A DNA stretch of 64,000 nt from Micromonospora rubida (lineage in GTDB: Bacteria > Actinomycetota > Actinomycetes > Mycobacteriales > Micromonosporaceae). The stretch lies in contig NZ_JAAALO010000001.1 of assembly GCF_009908295.1 (NCBI RefSeq), positions 1,054,001-1,118,000 of the forward strand, written 5' to 3'. Below, one piece after another: positions 35,154-42,281 of this stretch. The notes under the pieces were generated by a model that saw only the letters and a program-made list of their open reading frames with translations, searched no databases and was not told where the DNA came from. Numbering within the stretch: position 1 is the first letter of the stretch; the number at the start of each line of letters is the position of its first letter. The position numbers were made by a program, and so were the translations under genes.

Positions 35154-35771
35154 ATGGGTGTGGTGACACAAGACGCGCACACCGCCGCGGAGGTCACCGA
35201 TGCCGAGATCATCGGCCGGATGCACGGGAATCCGGCGGCGTTCGAGGCGATCTTCGATCGTTACTACCCGGCGATCCACGGATACGCGAGCCGGCGGCTG
35301 GGGCGGGACCTGGCCGACGACGTGGCCGCGGAGACCTTCCTGGTCGCGTTCGACAAGTGGCGGCGCTACGACACGGCCCAGGACAGCGCCCGGCCCTGGC
35401 TGTACGGCATCGCGTCCAACCTCATCGCCGGCCACGAGCGGGCCGAGACCCGGCGGTACCGGGCGTTCGCCCGCGCGGAACGTCTCTCGACGGCCAGCGC
35501 CAACCTCGACGTCGACGCCGAGCAACTCGCCATCCGGCTGGACGCGGAGGCCGTTCGAGGTCGGCTCGCGGCTGCGCTGCACGAGATCACACCCTCCGAG
35601 CGGGAGGTGCTGCTCCTGGTCGCCTGGGCGGACCTGACAGGTGAGGAAATCGCCCGCGCGCTGGAGATTCCGGCTGGCACCGTCCGTTCACGGCTCCATC
35701 GGGCACGCAAAGGATTGCAGGTCGCGCTAGGTGGCGCCGACCCGACCGCGATTGGAAGGGATTTCGAGTGA
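35154..35771 (+). CDS. ECF RNA polymerase sigma factor
   Basis: 205 residues from the ATG at 35154, preceded by GGAGAG 3 nt upstream. Region 2: FEAIFDRYYPAIHGYASRRL, DLADDVAAETFLVAFDKWRR and ARPWLYGIASNLIAGHERAE. Region 4: TPSEREVLLLVAWADLTGEE, then IARALEIPAGTVRSRLHRAR, the -35 recognition helix. It differs clearly from the sigma factor at 33379-33906. Its stop overlaps the GTG of the next gene (GTGA). The GTG-rich 35100-35150 stretch must hold its promoter, 90-140 bp from the right end of the IS element. Confidence 0.92.
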   Translation: MGVVTQDAHTAAEVTDAEIIGRMHGNPAAFEAIFDRYYPAIHGYASRRLGRDLADDVAAETFLVAFDKWRRYDTAQDSARPWLYGIASNLIAGHERAETRRYRAFARAERLSTASANLDVDAEQLAIRLDAEAVRGRLAAALHEITPSEREVLLLVAWADLTGEEIARALEIPAGTVRSRLHRARKGLQVALGGADPTAIGRDFE

Positions 35772-36793
35772 CCGACGACATCACCGCCCTGCGTGAGTGC
35801 TGGCACGGGGTCGAGCCGCCGTCGCCGGACGCGCAGGACCGGGCGCGGGCGGCGCTGATGGCCAGGATCGCGCAGGCCGACGTCGCGGAGGCGCCCGTAC
35901 GGGAGCAGGTCAAGGCTCGCGGTTGGCGCCTGCGGGGTTGGACGTTGCGGTCCGGCATCGCCACGGTGGCCGCAGCCGCCTTGGCGGTTGGCCTCGTCGC
36001 CGTTGGTAGCCTCGACAAGGGGCCGGACGAGCCGTCCGGAGCGTCCGGGTCTGCGGCCGTGACCTTCGAACTGGCTGCCGCCTTCGCCGAGACACAGGCG
36101 TTCACGCCGCCGCGACCCGACCAGTGGACCTATGTCGAGATCAGGGTCGTCAACGCGGACGCGGACGTCAAGAGCAAGGGGCTGAAGCCGGAGGTGACGA
36201 CGCAGCGGTGGCGCCGGGCCGACGGCAAGCAGGCCGCCGAGATCGTTGACGGGGCACTCGAGATTTTTGACAAGCCGCCAGGATTGACCCGTTACCCCCC
36301 GACGGACTATCCGACGCTGGCTGGACTGCCCACCGATCCGCACGCGCTGCTCGACTGGCTACGCGCGAGGCGGGGACCCTTCAACGTCGACACCGAGGAG
36401 CAACGGAACACCGGCTTGTTCTCCGCGATCGCCACGATCCTGCGGGACAATCTGCTCCCGCCCGCGGTGATGGCGGCGCTGCTGCGAGCGGCCGCCCTGA
36501 TTCCCGGTGTCGACCAGGCTCCGAGCCCGGTCAGCGTTGACGGCCGCACGGCGACGGCGGTCGGCCGCCTCCAGGACGGGTGGCGGCAGGAGGATCTGCT
36601 CCTCGACCCGGACAGCCATGAGTTCATCGGCTACCGATCCGTGGCCGCGAAGGATATCGACCTCAACACCGACGAGACCACCCCCGCCGGCTCCATCCAG
36701 GGCGAACCGGTCCGGGTGAAGAAGGGCGATATCCAGGTCATGTTGACCCGGCTGGCCGGCCGGATCGTGAACGCAGCGGGCCAGACCAGCTAA
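35768..36793 (+). CDS. CU044_5270-family membrane protein paired with the ECF sigma factor
   Basis: 341 residues. An N-terminal cytoplasmic segment (DDITALRECWHGVEPPSPDA, DRARAALMARIA) is followed by one transmembrane helix (IATVAAAALAVGLVAVGSL, about 63-81) and an extracytoplasmic beta-rich domain with WTYVEIRVVNADAD and EDLLLDPDSHEFIGYRSVAA. This is the layout of the actinobacterial CU044_5270 family, almost always encoded just after an ECF sigma factor. By context it should modulate the sigma factor in response to an envelope signal, but no zinc anti-sigma motif is present and the mechanism is unknown. The GTG start overlaps the sigma factor stop. Confidence 0.85.
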   Translation: MTDDITALRECWHGVEPPSPDAQDRARAALMARIAQADVAEAPVREQVKARGWRLRGWTLRSGIATVAAAALAVGLVAVGSLDKGPDEPSGASGSAAVTFELAAAFAETQAFTPPRPDQWTYVEIRVVNADADVKSKGLKPEVTTQRWRRADGKQAAEIVDGALEIFDKPPGLTRYPPTDYPTLAGLPTDPHALLDWLRARRGPFNVDTEEQRNTGLFSAIATILRDNLLPPAVMAALLRAAALIPGVDQAPSPVSVDGRTATAVGRLQDGWRQEDLLLDPDSHEFIGYRSVAAKDIDLNTDETTPAGSIQGEPVRVKKGDIQVMLTRLAGRIVNAAGQTS

Positions 36794-36819
36794 CCGGGGC
36801 ACCTCCCTACGACAAAAAG

Positions 36820-36849
36820 ACGCGGGGCGGGCTGGCGCCCGCCCCGCGT
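36820..36849 (+). terminator. Strong hairpin terminator
   Basis: ACGCGGGGCGGGC and GCCCGCCCCGCGT make a perfect 13-bp stem with a TGGC loop, 26 nt after the stop of the CU044_5270-type gene and preceded by AAAAAG. Confidence 0.9.
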
Positions 36850-36897
36850 TGCCTCAGTCCTCGGCGACCCGGAGATCGGTCGACGCCACGCCGGAGG

Positions 36898-36949
36898 TTT
36901 CTCATGGAGTTGGCGCAAGCGCCAACTCGGGCGCCATGTCCATGAGAAA
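36898..36949 (+). repeat. Nested inverted repeat
   Basis: The outer arms TTTCTCATGGA and TCCATGAGAAA are perfect reverse complements, 11 bp each. Inside them, GAGTTGGCGC and GCGCCAACTC form a 10-bp stem with a 2-nt loop, sharing two bases with the outer left arm. The two stems could fold as alternatives or as a cruciform. Confidence 0.7.
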
Positions 36950-36963
36950 GCGCCATCTTCGAT

Positions 36964-36992
36964 GAGAATCTACAACGGGGTTGTAGGTTCTC
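36964..36992 (+). repeat. Hairpin, 13-bp arms
   Basis: GAGAATCTACAAC and GTTGTAGGTTCTC pair at 12 of 13 positions around a GGG loop, 14 bp downstream of the nested repeat. There is no open reading frame beside it for which it would be an obvious terminator. Confidence 0.65.
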
Positions 36993-37420
36993 GGCGAAGT
37001 TGTCGGTCGGCAGGCGCCTGACCTGAGGCGGTCTCTGGGGTGCTCACAGGTTTGTCGGTCGATTTTTCTCATCGATCTGTCGTTTTCTTCGTGGCGCGTT
37101 CGGTGTGCTCGCGGCGTTGGGTTATCGCGGTTTAGGTGCGCAGGGGTCGCGGAAGGTGCCTCGGCGGCATGCTGTGGGCGCTCAAGGTGTTGTTCGAGTC
37201 CGCAGGGCATGTGCCAGGGTGTGTAACGCGCCATGATCGTGACGATGGCCGTTCACCCTTAGCGGCGGCGTAGCCGGAAGCGCTGCGCCGTTAGGGGTAG
37301 CGCTACCGACAACCTGGGATAGGCCTCATCGTGCGTCGACGGACGTGGGTCGGTTGCTCGGTTGACCCGGTTGGGAAATCCGGATGGCGTCGAGGGCGGG
37401 CGAATCTATGATCTTTCGTC

Positions 37421-38248
37421 GTGGAGTCCGCGACGAGTGGCCCTCCGCTGGAGGTCCTGCACGCGTTCGGTGTTTCAGGCGTGCCGGAGGTGTTACCCGG
37501 CGGCAAGGGTGGAACCTGGCGTATTGGTGATGTGGTGCTCAAACCGTCCGAGGGCGCCGACGAGTCGCGGTGGCGGGCGGAGACACTCGCCGTGGTGCAG
37601 GTGTCGGCGGAGTTCCGAGTGCCACGTCCGGTGCCAGCGGCGGACGGGAGCTGGTTGGTTGGTGGCTGGGAGGCATGGCGACTCGTCGCTGGTGAACCCG
37701 ACACGGCGCGGATCGATGAGGTGGTCCGGGCGGGATCCGCGTTTCACGCCGCTGTTGCTGATCTGCCGCGTCCGGACTTCCTCGATGCTCGCGAGGACCC
37801 ATGGTCGTATGGAGATCGCGTGGCGTGGGAGGAGGCCCCGATCTCCGGGAGTTCGGCCGGCCTGGAGTTGCTGGAGCCGCTCGCTTTGGCGCGTCGGCCA
37901 GTGCATCTGCCGGAGCAGATCGTGCATGGGGATCTGGCGGGCAACGTGTTGTTTGCCGACGGCGTTGCGCCGGCGATCATCGATTGGTCGCCGTATTGGC
38001 GACCAGTCTCGTGGGCGGCGGCGGTCGCGGTGGTCGACGCTTTGTGCTGGTATGGCGCCGGTCCTCAGGTGCTTGAACGCTGGTCGCACCTGCCGGAGTG
38101 GGGCCAGATGTTGGTGCGAGCACTTATCTATCGGATCGCCACTCGTGATGCCGCCTTTGGGCCCAACGCGCAGGCGCGCGAACCGAACTCGGCGTACCGG
38201 CCCGTCGTGGTCGTGGCGATCGCCGCGGCTCATCACCGGATCGGCTGA
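37421..38248 (+). CDS. Aminoglycoside-phosphotransferase-fold protein (TIGR02569-like)
   Basis: 275 residues starting at a GTG. The protein has the small-molecule-kinase core: a glycine-rich N-lobe (VLPGGKGGTWRIGDVVLKPS), the catalytic loop QIVHGDLAGNVLFADG (HGDxxxxN type) and the metal-binding Asp in AIIDWSPYWRPVSWA. The short YWRPVSWAAAVAVVDAL segment is typical of the actinobacterial TIGR02569-type group, whose substrate is not known; antibiotic phosphorylation should not be assumed. It is isolated from the sigma operon by a terminator and 600 bp of non-coding DNA. Confidence 0.75.
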   Translation: MESATSGPPLEVLHAFGVSGVPEVLPGGKGGTWRIGDVVLKPSEGADESRWRAETLAVVQVSAEFRVPRPVPAADGSWLVGGWEAWRLVAGEPDTARIDEVVRAGSAFHAAVADLPRPDFLDAREDPWSYGDRVAWEEAPISGSSAGLELLEPLALARRPVHLPEQIVHGDLAGNVLFADGVAPAIIDWSPYWRPVSWAAAVAVVDALCWYGAGPQVLERWSHLPEWGQMLVRALIYRIATRDAAFGPNAQAREPNSAYRPVVVVAIAAAHHRIG

Positions 38249-38276
38249 TCGCCAGCATCCGGGCGCAGACGGCGGG

Positions 38277-38657
38277 TCAGCGGCCGAGTAGGTGGTCGGC
38301 GTGGTCGGTGGTCATCAGCATGATCGGTCCGGTCGCGTCGCCGGACATCCAGGTGTGGGGGCCTGCGAGAGCTGCGTCGATCTCGGACTCAGTCATCGGT
38401 ACGTGGTTTGGCCAGTCGTCGTACCGGTCGGCCGGGATCAGCTCGATCAGGTCCCGGCGGATCATGTCCTTGGTGACAGCGGCGAAGCGCGGGATCAGTG
38501 GCCTGACGGCGTCCTTGTCCGTGTTGAAGATCCAGATCGCGCTGCCGGCCTCGGCGTGCCCGAGGAAGTCCTGGATAACGCCGCTGAGCCAGGCCTCTTC
38601 CAGCGCGTTGGTCATGATCACGCGTTCCTCGGCGCTGAGCTCGTCCCACAGGCTCAC
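38277..38657 (-). CDS. Hypothetical protein, 126 residues
   Basis: I do not recognise the family. From the GTG at 38657 the product begins VSLWDELSAEERVIMTNALE and is acidic and mixed alpha/beta (SAIWIFNTDKDAVRPLIPRF, MIRRDLIELIPADRYDDWPN). It ends SGDATGPIMLMTTDHADHLL. Upstream codons in the same frame look non-coding, which supports this start. Base use by codon position is normal for the region. It is divergent from the next small gene with only 27 bp between start codons, and tail-to-tail with the phosphotransferase-type gene 28 bp away. Confidence 0.6.
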   Translation of the reverse strand: MSLWDELSAEERVIMTNALEEAWLSGVIQDFLGHAEAGSAIWIFNTDKDAVRPLIPRFAAVTKDMIRRDLIELIPADRYDDWPNHVPMTESEIDAALAGPHTWMSGDATGPIMLMTTDHADHLLGR

Positions 38658-38684
38658 GGGCTGATCGTGCCAGAGTCGTGGGCG

Positions 38685-39044
38685 ATGGCCGCAGAGCTGG
38701 CGGCGCTGGCGCAGACCCCGAATGCCGAAGTAGGCAACGCGCTCATCCATGCCGTCTTCGAACGGTTTCTCCGGGTGGAGCTCGAGGTCAGGGTCTGGTG
38801 GCGCGGACAGCCAATCGACGCCGCCGTCGAGACCATGCGGGCACGGTACCCCGGCGCTACCGGGTCGCTCGGCGACCAGCTTCTCGAGTTCGCGGGACAA
38901 CCCGGCTTCGGCCTCATGCACGTCTGCGCCATGGCCAGCGCCGCCGAGCACGGATGCCGCCGCACCGGACTGGGCACCCTACGTCCAACGCTCACGGCCG
39001 CGTTGACCCGGATCAGAGCTGCGACACCGGTGCCGCCGAGGTGA
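38685..39044 (+). CDS. Hypothetical protein, 119 residues
   Basis: Unknown family. From the ATG at 38685 the protein is helical: MAAELAALAQTPNAEVGNAL, FERFLRVELEVRVWWRGQPI, GDQLLEFAGQPGFGLMHVCA. A GTG at 38667 in the same frame could add six residues. No signal peptide or membrane segment. It is divergent from the 126-residue gene with almost no intergenic space, so either the promoters overlap the coding parts or one gene is not expressed. The stop is 34 bp from the end of the leftward membrane-anchored gene of the CHAT locus. Confidence 0.55.
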   Translation: MAAELAALAQTPNAEVGNALIHAVFERFLRVELEVRVWWRGQPIDAAVETMRARYPGATGSLGDQLLEFAGQPGFGLMHVCAMASAAEHGCRRTGLGTLRPTLTAALTRIRAATPVPPR

Positions 39045-39078
39045 CCGAGGCCGCCCGCTGTTCGTCGCTCCCGGCTGC

Positions 39079-39621
39079 TCACCGGCCGGCCAAGTCGAGA
39101 CACCCGCGACAGTTCTCCCGTTCGGACCAACTCTGTCGCTCCAGATCGGCGGGCTTCAACCGAGCGTGGTCAAGGTCGGCCCGCACCACCATCCGGAACT
39201 GCCAGATCGCCTCGGCGAACTCGTGGTACGCCCGGTGGTACTCCCCCGACGAGAGGGTCACACCGGAGCGGATCGCGTTCCGCACCCCGATCAACCTGTG
39301 GTAGGCCAACTCCCCGGCCTTGACGATCTCGATCGTACCGGCAACCAGCAGGCGTTCCCTCGCGGCGAAGATGTTCGCCTCGTGGACGGCACGGTTGGCG
39401 GATCGGAAACGGTGCGCCGCCTCCTCGTCGCCTTGAGCGACCTCACGGAGCGCACTGTGCGCCGAGTCGAGCGCCACGGCGAAGTCGAGACAGTAACCGA
39501 CGCGCTCCGCCTCCCGGCTGCGCCGACGCTCCGCACGGTTGTGCTGCACCTCCACAGTCACCGCACTGGCCAGGGCGATGACGGCTCCGCAGACCGCACC
39601 GACGAACGTGATCCATTCCAC
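39079..39621 (-). CDS. Membrane-anchored protein with the CHAT-locus shared module
   Basis: 180 residues from the GTG at 39621 (VEWITFVGAVCGAVIALASA); a longer frame to 39696 adds 25 residues before the helix. One transmembrane helix at 3-24, a basic stretch (QHNRAERRRSREAER), then a helical module of about 130 residues that is clearly homologous to the C-terminus of the HTH protein at 43966-44799: FAARERLLVAGT, YHRAYHEFAEAIWQFRMVVR and a Cys-containing end SERENCRGCL. I know no name for this module. The gene lies just downstream of the TPR-CHAT gene on the same strand (107 bp gap), which suggests joint expression and a role as its membrane tether or sensor. Confidence 0.75.
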   Translation of the reverse strand: MEWITFVGAVCGAVIALASAVTVEVQHNRAERRRSREAERVGYCLDFAVALDSAHSALREVAQGDEEAAHRFRSANRAVHEANIFAARERLLVAGTIEIVKAGELAYHRLIGVRNAIRSGVTLSSGEYHRAYHEFAEAIWQFRMVVRADLDHARLKPADLERQSWSERENCRGCLDLAGR

Positions 39622-39728
39622 GTACTCAGTGTCCGCCGGTGGTGACCGGTCCGCCACGCGTTCCTGTCTCCCGATCGACCAGAAGTCAGGAAACACCGCG
39701 CAGCCCGGTCATCGACACCGTGGGCGGG

Positions 39729-42245
39729 TCACCGGCGGACTCCGACGACGCAGAGCCCAGCCCAGTCGAACGGGCCGAGGTCGGGGTGCTCCTCCCGGAT
39801 CTCCCGCTGCGCGTCGCGCAACGCCGCCACCGCCGGCACCCCCTGCCCGACCCGTCGCACGAACCGCTCGCCGACGTGCGCCGAGGCGACGCCACCGATC
39901 TGGCCGGTGCCGGCCACCACCGTGTCGGCGCCACCGATCAACGCACCGATGGCCAGGCTCAGCGGCTCGTACCCGTACCGGCTCGACGCCGTGCCGCTCC
40001 AGCAGCTGCTCAGCACCACCAACCTGGGCAGTCGTCGGGAAGCCAGCGCGTCCATCGTCACGCCGTCAGGGCCGAGCAACCCGGCGGCACCCGGTCGGTC
40101 ACCGTGACCAGAGAGGTAGAGCAGCGCGGGCGGCGGTCCGTCGTCGACGCCCGGCAGCGCGACAAGCTCCCGGTGACCGCCGGGCCAGCTCTCCAGGGCC
40201 GACCTCAGCAGCGCATGGCCCGCCAGTCCGTCATCGAGCAGGCTAACTGCCGAGTCGGTCGTCGGCGGGCTGGCCACCGGGCGGGCCAGCAGCAGCTCCA
40301 TGGTCCGCAGACTCGGTGCCAGGGTGACCTCGGCAACGTCGCAGAGATACGTCCCCTCCCGAGTCAGCGCCGCGTGCGGCAGATGCCACAGCCGTGGGTC
40401 CGGAACGATCATCACTGACCTGGGGCGCTCCGGTGAACCGTCCCAGACGGCCGAGTCGGGCAGCAGGAACGCGCCGAGCTCGCCCCACACGGCACGGGTC
40501 ACCCCGCGTGCCGGCAGAACTCCGGCGGTCAGACCGTCGAGCTGCGCCGCCAAGCTGGCCGAGGCAACACACCGGGCCGCCCGCCACGTCCCGTACCGGG
40601 GCCTGGTCAGCACCGAGGACCACCAGCCGTCCGATCCCGGCCCGAGGGTGACCACCACCACGACGTCGCCCATCGCGTCGAGCACAGCCGCCGACGGCAG
40701 GTCTCCGGGCAGCGGTAGCAGTGGTACCCGGCCGGCAGGTCCCTCGGAGCGGATCGCCGCAGCGGTGAGGCGGGCCACCGCGAAGACCTCGTCGGCCAAC
40801 GCGGGATCCGGCGGCGGCGTAGCGATCGGAGATTGCGCCACGGCGATCGTCGACCCGCCCGCACCATCGGCCAGCAGCTGGTTGAGCAGATCGGCCCGCC
40901 CGGTCTCGGCGATTTGCGCCGTCGCCTCCGCCTCGTCGAGAGCTGTATGCACCAGCAACGCCGCCGCGTACACCTCCTCGCGGGAGGCGTGCAGCGACCA
41001 CCGCTCGTTTGGCTCGACCAGTGAGCTGCGTTGCAGGTCGGCGGCGAAGAGCGCAGCGCGGCCGGCAGCGTGTCGCAGCGCTGGCGGCAGGACGTCGGTG
41101 GTCGGCGTCCGATGCAGGTCGTACAGCGCGAGCATGGTCCGGCTGAGGTCCCGCCGTTCTGGTTGGGCGGCCAGGTGCAGGACCGTGGCCAGGTGTCCGG
41201 CGATGCCCCCTGGCGAACCGTTCGAGGCGATCAGGACACGGGCCATGTGCCGGTGCCAGCGCAGCGCCTCCAGCGTCTCAGCGTGTTCGTAGTAGGGCCG
41301 GGCCTGTGCCAGGGTGGCCGCGACGGCAGCGAGGTCGCCGCAGGTCTGCAGTACCTCGGCTCGTTCCAGCAGTGCCTGACCGAGTCGGTAAGTGTCGCCG
41401 GAGGCGCGCAGCCGATCCGCCAGGTCGTCGGCGATTCGCAGCGCCTCACCGAGCCGGCCGAGCGCACGCAGCGCGCCGATCTCGCGTAGCCGGACGGTCA
41501 GAAGGTTCCCGTCGCTCACCCCGTCGAAGGCGGCGGCTGCGCGACGGTACGCGTTGAGTGCCGCCTCGGGGCGCCCGAGCACGATCTCCAGCCCGCCTTC
41601 GCGGTGCCAGAGCAACCCCCGGGTGAACGCGTCGAGGTCCCGGCGGTCGGCGATCTCGCGGGCCTCGCGCAGGACGTCCCGCGCGGTCGTCACCTCGCCC
41701 CGATGCCGGTGCAGTGTCGCCTGCTGCATCAAGACCTTGACGTGCTGTGGTCCGACGCCAGGCGCGTCGGCGTACCGGCGGCACACCGCGACGGCCCGGT
41801 CGGAGTAGGACAGACCGGTCTCGTACCGACTCGCCACCTCCTGCAGCGCCGCCAGCTCCCGCCAGGCGAAGACATGACACCAGGCAGTGCTGGCCTGCAA
41901 CGGCTCCCGCAGCAGACTTCGATTCCACAGCTCGGCGGCGACATGCCCCTTGCTGAGTCTGTGCCAGAGGGCGACGAACGCGACCGCCGTCCGACTTCGT
42001 CGCCGATCGTCGTCGCGCAGGGCGATTCGGCTCTCGGCCAGCAGCAGCCGCAGGGCGATCTCAGCATGCTGCTGGCGCCATGCGGCGGTGGCCTGTTCCT
42101 GGCACAGGTCGGCCAGGAGCGCCCACTCTTGCTCGGCGTACAGGCGCAGGGCGGCTGGTCGGCAGGGATGGTCGTCCGGTAGCGCGACCAGTGGATCAAC
42201 GAGTCGGTCCAGGAGCGCGGCACGCGGTCCGGCGTCAGTCAGCAC
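39729..42245 (-). CDS. TPR-CHAT protein (caspase-like protease domain)
   Basis: 838 residues from a GTG. Residues 1-550 are TPR-like helical repeats (AALRLYAEQEWALLADLCQE, LGRPEAALNAYRRAAAAFDG, RYGLGQA-type helices). About 560-838 form a CHAT domain, the bacterial relative of caspases: the catalytic pair is His714 in LYLSGHGDRPG and Cys748 in LVVLSSCWSGT, and the end has DTVVAGTGQIGGVASAHVGE and QGVPAVAALRDAQREIREEH, typical of the family. Such proteins act as regulated proteases in bacterial conflict or death pathways; the target here is unknown. It is divergent from the GT4 gene, start codons 36 bp apart, and precedes a membrane-anchored partner. Confidence 0.88.
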   Translation of the reverse strand: MLTDAGPRAALLDRLVDPLVALPDDHPCRPAALRLYAEQEWALLADLCQEQATAAWRQQHAEIALRLLLAESRIALRDDDRRRSRTAVAFVALWHRLSKGHVAAELWNRSLLREPLQASTAWCHVFAWRELAALQEVASRYETGLSYSDRAVAVCRRYADAPGVGPQHVKVLMQQATLHRHRGEVTTARDVLREAREIADRRDLDAFTRGLLWHREGGLEIVLGRPEAALNAYRRAAAAFDGVSDGNLLTVRLREIGALRALGRLGEALRIADDLADRLRASGDTYRLGQALLERAEVLQTCGDLAAVAATLAQARPYYEHAETLEALRWHRHMARVLIASNGSPGGIAGHLATVLHLAAQPERRDLSRTMLALYDLHRTPTTDVLPPALRHAAGRAALFAADLQRSSLVEPNERWSLHASREEVYAAALLVHTALDEAEATAQIAETGRADLLNQLLADGAGGSTIAVAQSPIATPPPDPALADEVFAVARLTAAAIRSEGPAGRVPLLPLPGDLPSAAVLDAMGDVVVVVTLGPGSDGWWSSVLTRPRYGTWRAARCVASASLAAQLDGLTAGVLPARGVTRAVWGELGAFLLPDSAVWDGSPERPRSVMIVPDPRLWHLPHAALTREGTYLCDVAEVTLAPSLRTMELLLARPVASPPTTDSAVSLLDDGLAGHALLRSALESWPGGHRELVALPGVDDGPPPALLYLSGHGDRPGAAGLLGPDGVTMDALASRRLPRLVVLSSCWSGTASSRYGYEPLSLAIGALIGGADTVVAGTGQIGGVASAHVGERFVRRVGQGVPAVAALRDAQREIREEHPDLGPFDWAGLCVVGVRR

Positions 42246-42281
42246 GCACCGTCCAAGATAGATCAGGCGCGGAGTGCCACA

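Larger units (their letters stand above)
36850..37420 (+). other. Gene-free, structure-rich intergenic region
   Basis: No supportable gene lies in these 571 bp. Composition is less GC-rich than the neighbours, with T-rich stretches near 37060-37090. Two inverted repeats (36898-36949 and 36964-36992) stand next to each other, and short motifs of the form TTCTCAT/ATGAGAA recur near 36899, 36943, 36962 and 37067. An imperfect repeat around 37250-37295 (CCCTTAGCGGCG and CGCCGTTAGGG) follows. This could be a regulatory RNA, a relic of a mobile element or a replication or attachment site; I cannot choose. Confidence 0.5.

Noticed and set aside
36902..37234. 110-residue open frame on the minus strand in the structured intergenic region
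   Set aside because: No ribosome-binding site, no family resemblance, composition like translated repeats.
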